Shown: in pieces, positions 1-13,699 of the stretch
How the letters are laid out: each line of letters starts with the position of its first letter
Position numbering within the stretch: the stretch's first letter is position 1
DNA from: Apis mellifera
Taxonomy: Eukaryota; Arthropoda; Insecta; Hymenoptera; Apidae
NCBI RefSeq assembly: GCF_003254395.2
Contig: NC_037650.1
Coordinates: 3,469,001-3,533,000, forward strand
Reading direction: 5' to 3'
Length of the DNA: 64,000 nt
Program-made: the position numbers and the translations under genes
Notes under the pieces: model-generated
Told to the model about the DNA's origin: nothing
The model's input: the letters and a program-made list of their open reading frames with translations, nothing else
Databases searched by the model: none

Positions 1-131
1 AATTTGTAATGCATGCTCCATCAGATTATTACAAATTAAAAAATACATCATATCCACCACCACTTACAGAAAGGGGTACTGGATATATATGGACTACACT
101 TAGAAATGAAATTGTTACATCTAAAAAGTAA
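1..131 (+). CDS. Terminal coding exon of an unrecognised gene (partial)
   Basis: The frame starting at base 3 is open from the window edge to a TAA at 129-131 and encodes about 42 residues. It contains the stretch YPPPLTERGTGYIW and ends in EIVTSKK. The even amino-acid mix, the lack of low-complexity bias and an abrupt change to AT-rich non-coding sequence after the stop all suggest a genuine last exon whose upstream exons lie off the window. I do not recognise the family and assign no function. The gene converges on AP-3 sigma, with about 660 bases between the two stop codons. AATAAA-like signals follow, for example near 346. It could also be a chance open frame, but that is less likely. Confidence 0.5.
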   Translation, partial: FVMHAPSDYYKLKNTSYPPPLTERGTGYIWTTLRNEIVTSKK

Positions 132-795
132 AAAGTAAATTTTTGTTTTTTAATTTATTATGAAACCTTTTATATTAATATGTATATTGATTGATTGCTT
201 ATGTATAAAGAATTTGGTGTTAAAATATAAAATAATAATTAATGTAAATATGTATAATTAATAATTTTTAAGAAATGAATGTTTGTCATGAATTATTGTA
301 ATATTTATTATATCATTTGGTTTCATACAATATAATTTTATTATTAATAAATGGAAGTAAATTACTATTAAATACAAATAAATTACCACTATCAGTAGTA
401 TATTGTTAAAAAATAATAATAGAAATGCAACTTCTTTAATGAAACTATATAAAAATAATAATATAACTTTTGTAATTAATAAAATATATTTTCTAGATTT
501 ATAAATTTTTTACCTCTTTTCTTTTATATATTGAACATAATACTTCCAATAATCCAAATTCTTAATTTTAAAATCAGATATAAGTAATTTTCTCAAATTA
601 CATAGCACAAATCCTCTTCTTTGAAAATCTTCATTGATTAATTTTGTTGAGATGAAATATGAAGAATAATTTGTGGATAATTTGCATTGTAGATAATTGA
701 TGCATTTGCTTGAAGGAAAGGGAAAAAACCCTTTTAATATCATTTTCATTTATAGTTGAAACCAGTCAGCTTGGAGCCAACGAAGTAACGGCTGG

Positions 796-2285
796 TCAGA
801 ATTTAAGATCTTTTATAGCTTGTGGTAAATCGGGCAACTTCATATCCTTTATCTGTTGTGGTATGTTCATATTCTTGACAGCAGAAACAGCACGCGCCGG
901 CGCTGCTGTGATTCCTGCCTGCACATACCATATGGATGGAAAAAATGGAAAATGGAAAATATAAAGGGCATTTGAATTTAAATTGATTAATAAGAGTAAA
1001 TACAAATGAATAACTACGCAATACATATTTTATTTTTAGAGCATAGCGACGTATACATTTGCATTAAGGCACTGTTATCGAGCAAACACTTACAAACGAT
1101 TTAGCACCATGCGTGTTATGAATATTTATTTTGTAAAGCTTTACGTTTCGAAAGATTTGTTTCGAAATTCTTGGTGAAAAAAAAAAAAGAAGAAATCAGA
1201 TAAATTACATAAAGGAATGAACGTGTATAAAATGATTTGATTTTTTTTACTGCCGATTTAGGGAGGGGGCCCCAGAAGGACAAACGGACGAGGTGAGCAA
1301 GATCGTCCTGATTTGTAAGTTCCCTAAAATTCATGTTAGGTCAATCAGTCCTACCACCATATGAAATAGCTCTACAAAACATTCCAATGCATGCACAGCT
1401 AATGAAAAAACTGCAATAGGCTGTTAATTCCTTCAAGCTCAGAAAACTTCTTAATATTTAATGCCTTTTTTTATGAGTTTGTTTTACTACTTCAAAATTT
1501 AAAGAAAATAAAAATAAAATAGATTCAAAATTTAAGGGATATTTACATAAATTAGTTATTAAAACTATGATTTAGTAATTTAACCACAGTGCATTACTAT
1601 ATTATGTATAAAATTTGTTATCTTTAATATCTGAATGAATGTATACAATGTATACAATGTATGTAAACAATGAATGTAAACAACAAAGCTTAAACATACA
1701 ACACATATATCAATATTTCTTAAATGCAAATTATAAAATATCACTTACCTCCTGTTTTTCCAATTTATTTTGATCTTCAATTCTTGTAAGTATTTCAGTC
1801 ATATTAGTTTCCAAAACCATTCCACCCATAACTAATTCATTAAGTATATAATGAACTTTATCTACATGAAAGATAAGATCAAGTTCACATACATTTTCAA
1901 AACATTTATCCAATGTTTCAACAAAAACTTGTATTAAATCCAAAATTCCCAACTCTGATTCTGAACTATCAACACAAAATACAAAATATAACGTAGCATA
2001 ATGCCGATAGATCAATTTATAATCAGATCCACCAATTAAACTTCCACCTTCTAAAAAATTACAAACATTATCATCTCTCTTTGAAACTAATTGAAATGTT
2101 TCCTTTATTATTTGTTGTTGCATATCCTCATTCTGAAAGAAAATTTATTCAATTATATATTAGATTAATAATAAAATAGAATGATAATAATAAAATCTAA
2201 TCAATATTACACTTACAAAATATTGATAAAATTTAGAAAGTCTAGGCTTTCCATGATTATTAAATACTAATATAGCCTTAATCAT
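796..2285 (-). CDS. AP3S2: AP-3 complex subunit sigma
   Basis: Small subunit of the AP-3 adaptor, which sorts cargo from endosomes to lysosomes and lysosome-related organelles. The Drosophila counterpart is the eye-pigment gene orange. Three exons on the minus strand: 2285-2217 (starts MIKAILVFNNHGKPRLSK), 2132-1749, and 918-796. All junctions are GT/AG, with phase-0 joins. The product is 191 residues, close to the roughly 193 of the vertebrate protein. The core contains YRHYATLYFVF, VDSSESELGILDLI and VMGGMVLETN, typical of the longin-like sigma fold. The tail exon carries APARAVSAVKNMN, the hallmark AP-3 sigma C-terminal extension absent from AP-1 and AP-2 sigma. The second intron (919-1748) contains a GC-rich patch described as a separate feature. 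The gene is divergent from the galactosyltransferase to its right. Confidence 0.95.
1240..1331 (-). other. Possible alternative last exon inside AP-3 sigma intron 2
   Basis: In an otherwise AT-rich intron this patch is markedly GC-richer. On the minus strand it follows an acceptor-like ATTTTAG and reads on in phase from the upstream AP-3 sigma exon as GELTNQDDLAHLVRLSFWGP and further. The frame stays open to a TAA near 1116, so it could give a different C-terminus. On the plus strand the same patch has an acceptor-like TTTAG and a donor-like GAG|GTGAGC, so the strand is uncertain. No homology is recognised. Confidence 0.25.
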
Positions 2286-3866
2286 GATTGATAATTAATT
2301 AATAAATTAAAGAATAATTTTATAATAAAAAGAAAGATAAATGTTCATTTACAAAGATTAGTCAGAAAAAAATTTTCTTTTTAACATCATCAAAGAAATT
2401 CATAATAACATATAATAATAACATTTAAGATTAACATTTAATTATAAAATTAAAGCAAATAAATATTTTATTTTAAAGCTATCTATATTTATACATTTTC
2501 TTTTTATTTTTTTTAACCTTTTTACTAAACAATGCGATGTTATACTAATAATTAACATAAATAATAATATTATATATAAAATTAAACTTAAAAATCATAG
2601 TAATTAAATCCAATATTTAACAAATGAATTATTTATAATAATTTCTAATGAGAATTTCAGATTTTAGAAAATCAACAAATTCACGAAACGAATACGAAAC
2701 ATGGATATTAAAACACTACAACCATCTAACGTGAACAAATAGAACTAATCGCTAAGTAAAAAAATTAAAAAATCTAATTTTCAAATTTTTTGACTGTTTA
2801 AATTTAAATTCAAAGAAATAATTTGAAATCAATTTTGTCAAAATATTTCTTCTTATACACGATTAATTAAAATTATACAAATTTTTAATATTATATTATT
2901 ATTTATAGCAATTATTATCAATGTTATACTTAGTTTTATTTTATATTGAAATAACAATTTTAATAAATTTTAATTTTGATAGAAAAATAATAGAAGGACT
3001 TTAGTATTCTCTGAAATATGTGATAAAAAAAATGCATCGAGTGACAAATCTATTTTATATCTTATATGTGCTATTACAAATATTTTATTTGTTATCTAAT
3101 AAACAATGAAATCCAAATAATTAACACTAGATGGAACTACATTCATGTAATATCTGATAAACCATTTTGATTTCTGTATTCTCGAAAGCACAAAAATCTG
3201 AATTTTTCTTTTTTTTATATCATTTACTTTAATGTGTCATTAGATTTCTGCGTTATGTTTCGATAAATCGTAAGTGCAATCTTACGAAAAAGGTAAATGG
3301 AGTATTATCAAATGCAGCGTAACATAATCATTGCATTTCAAAGGTAAGATTGTTTACAATATATTTAATTTACAATCTACTTATTTAATTTTAACTTTAA
3401 TTTTTATTCTTGTATCAACTAAAACTTATTAGAATTCAAAAAGATAAATAAATTTTATATTATTCATTATAATATATTATAATATATTTATTATATTAAT
3501 ATTTCTTGTCAAATTTATGTTTATTTGATATACCTAAATATAATTGAACTGTCATTTCTTATAAATAATATATTAACAAATTTAATTACTGATAATTTTA
3601 TTGAAATTCTAAAAATCTTTGCATTTTTACATTTTAAAATTTTTTTTTGTATTTAAAATTATAATGTTTGATTTATTATATCCATTCATTTCTAGAGTAA
3701 ATATTTATTTCATTTGATAATATTATCAAAAAGTGTATTATACATATTCAGAAAATAATTAATATGATTTTATTAAATAATATATTTTTAATAAAAAAAA
3801 TTCTCTATCACCATAGATAAAAAATAAAAAAATAATCTTATTAAAAAATAAATTATCTGTTCTTAG
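2286..3866. promoter_or_regulatory. Divergent upstream region with candidate 5' UTR exon
   Basis: This AT-rich region lies between the divergent AP-3 sigma and galactosyltransferase start codons. The galactosyltransferase ATG sits directly after a splice acceptor (TTCTTAG|ATG at 3861-3869), so at least one upstream non-coding exon must exist. A good donor candidate is AAAG|GTAAGA with the exon ending at 3343; the GC-richer bases around 3235-3343 are the likely 5' UTR exon. I see no coding sequence here. Confidence 0.45.
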
Positions 3867-5809
3867 ATGGACAAATTGCAATTATTGCCATTGGAATTGC
3901 CATCAACCACCAATATAAATAATGGAACAGTGAAAGGAAAAATATCATTTGTTCGAAGATTGGCAATGGGATTTGTGATTCTGGCTACATTAGGTTTATT
4001 GTATGTACCAGCATATCATTCTGCCCAAGGTCCACTTTTAGGCTTAGGTGAGACTCCATCTCCTGCAAAGCATATTGGTGTTTCACATTTGGTAGCTTCA
4101 GTAGGTATGCATTCACTAACATTGCTAGAGACTTTTATTATATTATAAACTAACAAAACTAATGATATATAAACTTTTACTATTCTTCTTCTAATTTAAT
4201 CCAAATATTAATTTTTTGAATTATATTAATATAAATTTTAAAAAAATATAAGAATTACATAAGTAGATATAGTTAATATAAAATAACATATTTATCATAT
4301 TAAATATTAAATCTTTAATAACTGAAGGAAAAAACAAATATTTTTATAATAATAAGAGATATAGAATAGATATTTACTTAACTGTATATTTATAGAAATT
4401 TATATTAAAATTAATAGAAATAATAAAAAAAAATAAATAATAGAAAAAGTATTAGCTGTATAATTCAATTTTCCTTTTTTTATTTTATTTTAGAATGCTT
4501 AAGTGATGCTAAAGTAAAATAATTATTTAATTTTATTAAATAATGGCATGCATAAAATCAGATATTAAAGGATAAAATTTTATGAATTCAATTTTCTCTA
4601 AAAATTTAAAATAAAATACTTTTTAAATAAATAATTTACAGCACAGTTGCCAGGTTGGACATATAATACTTCAAGAGATCTTTCTGTATATATTCATCCA
4701 GAAAATACAACTTCAGTTTTAAATCCTATTGGTATATGTTCTCCATCACCATATCTTTTTATAATTATTTGTTCAGCTGTTACAAATATCAAAGCACGAA
4801 CAGCTATAAGAAATACATGGGCTAATAAAAATAATTTAGATAATACATATAACTCGTCTGTGAAAGTAGCATTTCTTTTGGGTCAAAGTGACAATGATAC
4901 ACTTAATGTATGTATTTATTTGTTAAAAAAAATATTAATAATAAATATTAATAAAAATATTAATAAATATTATCTGAATAATATATATATATATTATAAA
5001 GTATATATAATTAAGTAATATTATAATAAAATATTATAATAAAATTATATTGCAGAATATAATAGCAGAAGAAAGTCACCAATATAATGATATTATTCAA
5101 GAAAAATTTTATGACACATATAATAATCTTACATTGAAATCTGTAATGATGTTAAAATGGATAACATCAAATTGTGGTCAAGCAAAATATCTGATGAAAA
5201 CAGATGATGATATGTTTGTGAATATACCTACTTTAATGAAAACCTTACAATCAAGATCACAAACTACTGATATATTATTAGGTTCTCTCATTTGTAATGC
5301 CAAACCTATTTTAGATCCAAATAATAAATGGTAAATAATATATATTATATCATAATATATATATTTATATTATGTATATATAATATAAAATAATAATCTA
5401 TATATAATCTAAACATTTTTTAATTAGGTACACACCAAAATATATGTATTCAGAGAGAATATATCCTAATTATTTATCTGGTACAGGATATGTAATGAGT
5501 TTAGATGTGGCATTTAAATTATATCATGCAGCATTAATAACACCATTACTTCATTTGGAAGATGTTTATATTACTGGTCTTTGTGCAAAATATGCAAAAG
5601 TGCGACCTGTAAATCATCCTGGATTTAGTTATGTTCCACGTAAATTGGATCCTTGTGTATTAAGAAATGCTATTACAGCACACAAAGTGAATGTATCTAG
5701 TATGTATATAATATGGAACAAATTGAATGATACAAATCTCTCTTGTAGTAATCACACTCATATTGATAAAAAATCAGTTACATTAAGTAGAAATAGTAGA
5801 AATATTTGA
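3867..5809 (+). CDS. Beta-1,3-galactosyltransferase-like GT31 glycosyltransferase
   Basis: Type II Golgi membrane enzyme of family GT31, expected to transfer galactose or a related sugar from a UDP-sugar in a beta-1,3 linkage. Exons 3867-4104, 4642-4907, 5056-5330 and 5428-5809 join in phase and give 386 residues. A signal-anchor segment lies at about 32-50 (MGFVILATLGLLYVPAY). The lumenal domain has ARTAIRNTWA, the metal-binding DDD motif at 218-220 (MKTDDDMFVN), YLSGTGYVMS and the conserved EDVY at 304-307. These match the B3GALT1/2/5 pattern more closely than brainiac-type GlcNAc-transferases. Exact acceptor specificity cannot be read from the sequence. Exon 1 could also end at 4100 and join 4647 in phase, but AG|GTATGC at 4105 is the better donor. 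Several N-glycosylation sequons are present (NTS, NTT, NSS, NLT). Confidence 0.9.
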
Positions 5810-8261
5810 TATTATATAATAAAGAGAACTATTAACAAATGTGTTTAAATTAAAGTTTTTTAAACATTAAATATGTTATTTATTATTGATTTAATTACTT
5901 GTTATATCAGAATAATATTAATAAGTAAATTAATAAGTATTCTCTTATGAAAATGATAAAACAAATTCATACTAAATTTATTCATGAAATTTTTGTTTTT
6001 AAAGTATGACAAGAAAGATTTGTAATTAATATTTGAATAAAATTCTACAGATTATTTTTCTATTTAAAAAGCAATAGTTTTTAAGGGAATCTATCAATTA
6101 GACTTATTCTATGAGTTCATTTTCTTATTTATTTATAAAAGTCTTCATAACGAAATATCTGTTTGATTTTTAATTTAACATCTAAATTACGAAAAATTTA
6201 TTTTATTTATTTTATTGTTGTAAATATCATATATCAATTGCTTCCATTTGATCAAAAAATATTGTTTAACAAATTTAAAAAAAAATTTTATTTAGAAATT
6301 TGATAAAAAAAAGATTAATATTGAATAATGATAATAATTTAAATACATCAAATACGTTTATATAATAAATTAATTAGGTGTTTTTGACACCTTTATGCTT
6401 CCTTTAAAATTACATTAAGTTTAATATATATAATTAATATCTAATTTTAATTAAAAATTTATTGCATTCTATATTGATATTAAATATTTGTGATTAATTT
6501 ATATATTTATATTTTATGTTAAAATGTAGCACATTATAAAAATTTTCAAATATTTTAAAAATTTTTATAAATATTTTAACATTTTAACATTCTATGTTAA
6601 TGTAAAATATATTATAAAAATAATTATTACGATAAATCTTATAAAAATAATTCAGATCTTCAAATGATGATATTATCTTATTAAATATACTATAATTAAA
6701 AATAAATAAAATATAAGAGAATCGTAAAAAAAATATATAACATATTATAAGTGTATTAAATTACACTTATTGCCTAAATGAAAAGAATTTTTTTTGAAAT
6801 AATGATTTCTTGATATTTTAAGAAAATTATAAAAATATATATATTTGCATTTATATATTACTAGTTATTCTTAATAGTTATTTCTTTAATAAAAGTTTAT
6901 TTTGTTTAAAATTTATAAATTTAAAATTATATTAATATTTTTTCATATTTAAATATTATAATAATTTTTAATAATTATTGTAATTTCAATTTTAAGGATT
7001 TTTATTATCTATTGCTTATAATGCAATAATTATCAATTAATTGATATTATAGATCTCAAAATCTCAGTAACTTTGATTTCAATTATTAAAAAGTAACAAA
7101 TTCATCCATCCAATTTTAAATACATGTATTATGTGTAAAATACAACATTGTTAAAATCGTATTATGATATTTATTTTAATATCAGCGATATATATTTAGC
7201 TATCATGAATTTGTGATGTAGGCTATTATAAGTTGAGAATATATAAAATTTTGTAAAAGTTTGTTAGAACATATTAATTAATGATATTTATAATAATAAT
7301 AATGATAATCATGTTTCTTGTATTCTAATTAATCGAATTGATTACCATTTTATATGATACTTAAATAATTATATATATATAAGAAGAAACTACATTTCTT
7401 GTTAATTCTAGTGCAAATAATTAATGCACCAATGTTAATTATTAGCTCCAGGTTAATACAAATTCATATTTATGAAGCTTATCAAGTGAGATTCGTTCAC
7501 TAGTAAAAGCAAAATGAAGATTATTAACTCTACTGGAGTATTCTAGTGGCCTTAGAAAATCTTATTTTATTTTATATATATATTGTGTTCGAAAAATTGA
7601 ACTTCAAAGTTCTCTATCATGTTATAAAATTTGGTGCTATATAGTAATTAATCATACATTCGCCGTATATACTTTTGTACAGATCATTATTTGATTTACA
7701 GAAATTAAGTTTTATACATGAAAAAAAGATTTTTTTTTTTTTAAATAAAATCAATGAACTTAAATAAGAAATTCTTGTTTATTTTTTTTGAATGAGCTAT
7801 ACACAAGTGCATACGGTATTGATAAATTTAATAATATATTTATTTCTACAAATTCATATATATATAAATAACTGATTTGTTACGCGCGTCTATCGAATTA
7901 TAAAAAATAAATTATGTCCATAAATAAATTGTATAATAAAAGAAAAGGATATTATTAATGAAAAAATATTTTTTCTTTTTTTTTCTTCTTAAATTTTTCT
8001 TCTTTATAAAAAAAATAAATCATTAGTAAATATTGTAAATAATATTTCATAAAATTTTAATTAATAACAACATATTTACAAAAATATTATTTATATATTT
8101 AAAAAATAAATACACAGTAGATATTTTTTATCTATTACAAGCTAATTATATTCTATATAAATATTTATATACAACTATGTTATTATAAATGATTTTATAA
8201 ATATTTAATTGCAATAATTTTTTTATTAGAAATTTTTTTATTGTTAATAATGTTACTTTTT
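5810..8261. other. AT-rich intergenic region
   Basis: About 2.4 kb of very AT-rich DNA between the ends of the convergent galactosyltransferase and GPATCH4 genes. It contains homopolymer runs and TA stretches and presumably both 3' UTRs. I see no coding frame, RNA gene or recognisable element. Confidence 0.6.
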
Positions 8262-10008
8262 TTATTTTTCTTTCTTTTTTTTTTTTCTTTTCAAAGGCTC
8301 AGTTCTATCCATTATAATATTATTATCCATTATTTTGTCTGGAATTATTTGATTTTTATTTTTAATATTTTTTTCAGTTGATTCTTCAGTATTAAAATGA
8401 ACAGCTCTTAAACTTTCTGTCAACTTATCCAATTTAATTTTTACTTTTCTACGTAATTTTGCTTGTTTTTTCTTTGCTATTCTAATATTTAAATGTTTCA
8501 CTTTTTTTTTAAAATATGTATCTGAAAAATCTGAAAAGGAGTTATCAATATTCATTGATGAATTTATTTGATGTTTTAAAGGTACTTCATTACAAGAAAG
8601 TTCTGTTTGAAATTTACATTCTAAAGATTTAATATCTTCATTTTTAATTAACTGCAAATCTGAATCAATTTTATGTGATCTTTTAAATTTTTTTGCTTGA
8701 GAACCATTCAATTCATCATCTTCCCATGTATTAATAATATTCTTACATTGAATATCTTGATTTTTTTTCTTTAATTTCTTATCTTTTTTCTTTTTTTTTT
8801 TATGATTATTTATTTGTTTTTGAACATTTTTTTTACTTATTCCATCTTTTGAGTTTTGTTCCACAAAAATTGATGAATATTTTTGACAATTATCTATTTC
8901 TTCAGATTCATTATCTTTAACATCATAAGACATTAAATTTTTTTTTTCTTTTTTTCTTTTTCTTTTTCTACTTTTTTCTTTTTTTTCGATTTTTTCTTTT
9001 GATTCATCTTTTTTTATAGCATATATATTTTTTTCATCACTATCACTTACATTACATAAAATATTTAACTGATGACTCAGATCATTTATACGTCTTCTAT
9101 TTTTTCTTTCAGTAGTTTTACATTTTTTAGGAACTAATATAGTTTCGGATGTTATTGGTAATATTATATTTTCATCATTAATCTTTTCATATTCATTATT
9201 TTGAAATATATTATTAGTGCTTTGTAATTTTGTTGATATATTCATATATGAATTTGAATTTAATAAACATTTATCTTGTTGAGCTATTCTTTTCAATTTT
9301 CCATTTAATGTTAATCCATGTCTAGCTCCTTTATGGGCAGTTCTACCACTACATATTTTAAATAATTCTTCATCTGTTAAAGAAGCATGATTAATATTTT
9401 CTTCAATATTTTGTTTTTCATATATATTAGAATTATTTTCCATTATTAAATTGCCATTAAATAATGTAGAAGTTTTAAGAAAATTTTCATATTTAAATTC
9501 TTTTTTATTAATATCTTCTTTAAGAAAATTATCAGTTGTATTTTCTTTTGAAACAAATATAGAAATTCCATGTGTTTGTGATTGAACTGTGATACTACTA
9601 GCTGCTTTATTAAAAGCATTCTCCCACCAATTATTATTATCTTCATTTTTGTGTCCTATTCCTGTTGTATTAAATTTTAATTTTGGTTTTAATGCTTCAG
9701 TAATGCCATTTTCATGTTTTCCTAAACCTTTACCTATATCAATAAAATGTAAAATATAAGATCTTTTGTAAACATATTCTATAATATTGTTTTAATTTAA
9801 TTATATAAATATATATATATATCTTTTAGATTGCAAATTTATTTAAATACATTAATTTAATAATAAATATTGAAATATAATATATTCTAAGAATATAATA
9901 TAAATAAATCAAGTTATAAATAATTTTATTATATAACGATATTATTTCTAAAATCATACCTTCCTTCCATCCATATTTCATAAGTTGAGACTTTGCAAAA
10001 TCATTCAT
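8262..10008 (-). CDS. GPATCH4: G-patch domain-containing protein 4
   Basis: Nucleolar G-patch protein; G-patch proteins typically bind and stimulate DEAH-box helicases. Two exons: 10008-9960 and 9733-8262, joined in phase 1 within a glycine codon. The second exon has no stop upstream of the internal ATG at 9443, so the gene is about 506 residues. The G-patch lies at about residues 7-42, starting SQLMKYGWKEGKGLGKHENG and ending GIGHK, with the downstream WWENAFNKAA typical of this family. A second conserved block is LTDEELFKICSGRTAHKGAR, near-identical in position to the vertebrate protein. The remaining C-terminal half is lysine-rich low complexity (KKKKK runs), as expected for a nucleolar protein, and ends KRKKKKKEK. 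It diverges from PEX5. Confidence 0.92.
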
Positions 10009-10540
10009 ATTTAAACTTTTGTTATTATAATTTGTATATAAAAAAAATTTAATTTAGCGATCTATAAATACATCACAATTTATGAACGATACACGTTTTC
10101 GTTAACTATAAGTATATAACATTACTAGTAATAAAAACTATATTATTTTTTATACATTATACACATTGAAATTTTCGTAATACTCGTATGGTGGCGTTAT
10201 AATAGAATAGTGCGCTAACATATAATTCATAAGAATTTTGTCCAATTTTAATGTTTAAAATTGTTTTTTTTTAATATATTTCATCTTATTATCTTAGAAT
10301 AAATTATTTACCATTAATTTGAAATTTTTTTGTCTATCTTAAAAAAAATCTTTTTATGTTTTATATATATATATATATAAAATATATACATATTATATAT
10401 ATTTTGTCAATGAAAAAGCTGTAAATATATAAATATATTAAATATAAAATTATTATTATTTTTAAAAAATGTAATCAATTATATAATATATTATACACCC
10501 ACACACACGCATACATCATATACACCTACACACATACACA

Positions 10541-10584
<44 letters not shown>

Positions 10585-11377
10585 ATATATGTGTATATAT
10601 ATATATATAAAATATACAAAATTTTTATTTTTTTAATACTAAAATAAAGTATATCAAAAATATATATTATTAATGTATATATATATATATACATACATAC
10701 GTATAGTTATTATAAAAAGAATGTTCAAACCTTCAGAAAATTTAGCTACTTATCTATGATTTGACATTCATTAGCCAACGATAAAAAATAGTTTTATAAT
10801 ATGTATTTTGCTCTAACATTAAATTTTTTATATTCGCTATGATAATTTTGCGTGTCCCACCATTATACAGCGAAATTTATTCGAAGCAAAGTACTGATAT
10901 TATTCGATGGCAAAAAAATAAACAGTTTTAAACTGTGTACTTAATGAAATACATTTAATATTAATAGTGTAATCAGAATATTCAAATATATTAAGAAAAA
11001 GACAAGGTTTGTGAACTTTATACTTTTATGAATATTTGTCATATTTTACGAAATTTAATATCATTTAATATCATTTTTTTTTATCCAATATCGTTAAAAT
11101 AAAATATTGTAATTTACATAAAATAAAATTTTTATATAAATATTTTAATTATATATTTATTTATTTTTAATATTTAATATTTATATATAAGAAAAATGAA
11201 ATTAAAATGAATATTTTACATTAACCAGTTAAATTAATTAAACTACGATAATTTTTTTCCGTTATATTATAATTTTCATCTTTCTAAATACAATTTGTAT
11301 ATTATTATTATTATTATTCATATTTTTTTTTCATTATTATATATTATTTTAGATACATATTAATATTAAAAAAAACA
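10009..11377. promoter_or_regulatory. Divergent upstream region GPATCH4/PEX5
   Basis: AT-rich divergent intergenic region between GPATCH4 and PEX5 start codons. It includes a compound microsatellite (separate entry) and a few GC-richer patches near 10180-10215 and 10740-10870. PEX5 appears to start in an exon containing its ATG at 11378, with no clear acceptor immediately before it. No coding sequence is seen. Confidence 0.4.
10497..10700. repeat. Compound CA/TA microsatellite
   Basis: Short (CA)n-type units (10498-10540) pass into long (TA)n runs (10541-10610), with further TA and CATA units to about 10700. The short frame across it is a repeat artefact. Confidence 0.9.
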
Positions 11378-13699
11378 ATGGCATTGCGTGAATTGGTAGA
11401 AGGTGACTGTGGAGGACCTAGTTCTTTAATTCATTTGACATCACATTTTGTACGTGATCATGGATTCAAAGACGAAGGAATACATCATCCTTTTGAACAT
11501 GTGGAACCTTTTCAAGCTTCAGATTCAGATCAGTTAGTTAAACAATTTTTAGAAGAAAATCCTTCATGTCCTCAAACATTTAGAATGGATAATTTATTAC
11601 AAGAAATGCGTGAAATTGATCAAAATATTCATCCACCTATAGCAGCACCTGGAGTTGCTCAAGAATTAACCAGTTTAGATACAGCTTGGGCAAATCAATA
11701 TCTTGAATCAGGACGTCATTTTAATGTAATTCTTATTTTATTAGTATAATTTATGTATTAGCAGATTTTTTTTTTTATAAATCAAATTTTTATTGTTTCT
11801 ATATAGGAACATCATGCTGATGATATTTGGCATCCTGAAGAAGAAAATAATTCAAATATTTTAAATAATCAAAAACATGAATTTGGATTAGGACCAAAAT
11901 GGGCTGAAGAATATATAGAACATAGTATAGATGCTATACAAAGCAATATAAATATAGAAAATCCAATAGAAATAATAGAAAACAATGATAATCCTAATTT
12001 TGAATATTCAAAATTTATGAAATTTATGAAACAAGAAGGAGAAATCCCTATTGAAAACAATCAAGATTCACTGCCAAATTTTCATGATACAAGTAAAAAA
12101 TGGATTGAACAATATAAAAAAGATAATCAAAAATCTGAAGATATAATTTCTTCTGTCAATCGAGAAAATGAAATGATAAATAAAGTAGAAGAAGAATTAG
12201 CTGTTGCTGGTAACTGGATAGATGAATTTCAAAAAGAAAATGTCTCTACAGGTCTGTAGACATTTTAATATTAACTTGATATCTATTAATTTCTAATAAT
12301 ACTAATAATCATTTTTATAAAAAATAAATTTTATTTTAGTGATAGAAAATTATGAATCTACATTTTTAAAACTTCAAAATGAATGGGACAAAATTTCATC
12401 TGAAGAATTATCTTCCAAGCATCCTTGGCTTTCAGAATATGATAAATTTTATGATCCATTTAAAGAATATGAATTTCATGAAGAAAATCCTATGAAAAAT
12501 TTACCTAATGCATTGAAAGAAGGTAAAAAAAGATTGGAAGCTGGAGATTTACCAAGTGCTATACTTTGCTTTGAAGCAGCAGTGCAACAAGATGAAAATA
12601 ATTCAGAAGCTTGGCTACTTCTTGGTAAAACCCTAGCTGAAAATGAACAAGATCCATTAGCTATTTCTGCTTTAAAACGTTGTTTAAATTTGGATCCTTC
12701 AAATGGTCCTGCTCTTATGGCACTTGCAGTTTCATATACAAATGAATCTTATCAAAATCAAGCATGTATAACTCTTAAAGAATGGTTATTGAAAAATGAA
12801 AAATACAAGCATCTACAAAAAATTAATAATGAACAACACATAAAATCCAATATATCATCTATTTTGTTTGAGTAAGTAATAAATTTAATATTGCATGTAA
12901 TAAAATATAAATATTTTACTAATTTTAATATTCTATTTATTTTTTCTAGAGATGTACATGAAGAAGTAAAAAATCTTTATATTCAAGCAGCACGAATGAA
13001 TCCATGGAATGAAATAGATGCAGATGTACAATGTGGATTAGGAGTACTTTTCAATTTATCTAATGAATATGATAAAGCTAGCGATTGTTTTCAAGCGGCG
13101 TTGCAAGTGCGTCCTCATGTATGTATTAAATCAATTTTTCTTATGATAGAAATTAATAATTAAATGTATTATCAAAAGCATAATATATTTTTGAAAGGAT
13201 TCTAGATTATGGAATAGATTAGGTGCAACTTTAGCTAATGGTCAAAAATCAGAAGAAGCTGTAACTGCATATCATCATGCTTTAAAATTATCACCTGGAT
13301 TCATTAGAGCTCGTTACAATCTCGGGATTTCTTGTATTAATCTTGGTGCATTTAAGTAAGTAAAATTTTGTTTATATCATGAAATTATATATTTTGAAAT
13401 TATTTATTTCTTTATAGGGAAGCAGGCGAGCACCTTATAATTGCTTTAAACCAACAAGCTGCTGGTCGTGGAATTCAAGGCGAAAATTTTCCGCCAAAAA
13501 CAATGTCGAATATTATTTGGTCAACATTGAGACTTGTTATTTCATTAATGCACAAATATCATTTAAATGAAGCTATAGAAAACAGGTAAGACTTAATATA
13601 TATTTTTTAATAAAAATTACTAAATTTTGTTGTATAAATAATATTTTTGATTTTTTCAGAGATCTAACAAGGTTAAATAAGGAATTTGAAATTGTATAA
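11378..13699 (+). CDS. PEX5: Peroxisomal targeting signal 1 receptor PEX5
   Basis: Cycling receptor that binds C-terminal SKL-type signals through TPRs and delivers cargo to the PEX13/PEX14 docking site. Seven exons: 11378-11725, 11807-12251, 12340-12871, 12950-13118, 13198-13355, 13418-13585, 13660-13699. All are GT/AG and phase-consistent, giving 619 residues. The N-terminus MALRELVEGDCGG keeps the conserved Cys at residue 11, the site of export-linked monoubiquitination in this family. Four clear WxxxF/Y PEX14-binding pentapeptides are visible: WANQY 104-108, WAEEY 148-152, WIEQY 215-219 and WIDEF 253-257; W124 is a fifth tryptophan without the full pattern. The TPR region begins at about 315 (LKEGKKRLEAGDLPSAILCF) and extends nearly to the end, including the AAGRGIQGE segment of the C-terminal bundle. 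Length and layout are ordinary for animal PEX5. Confidence 0.97.
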
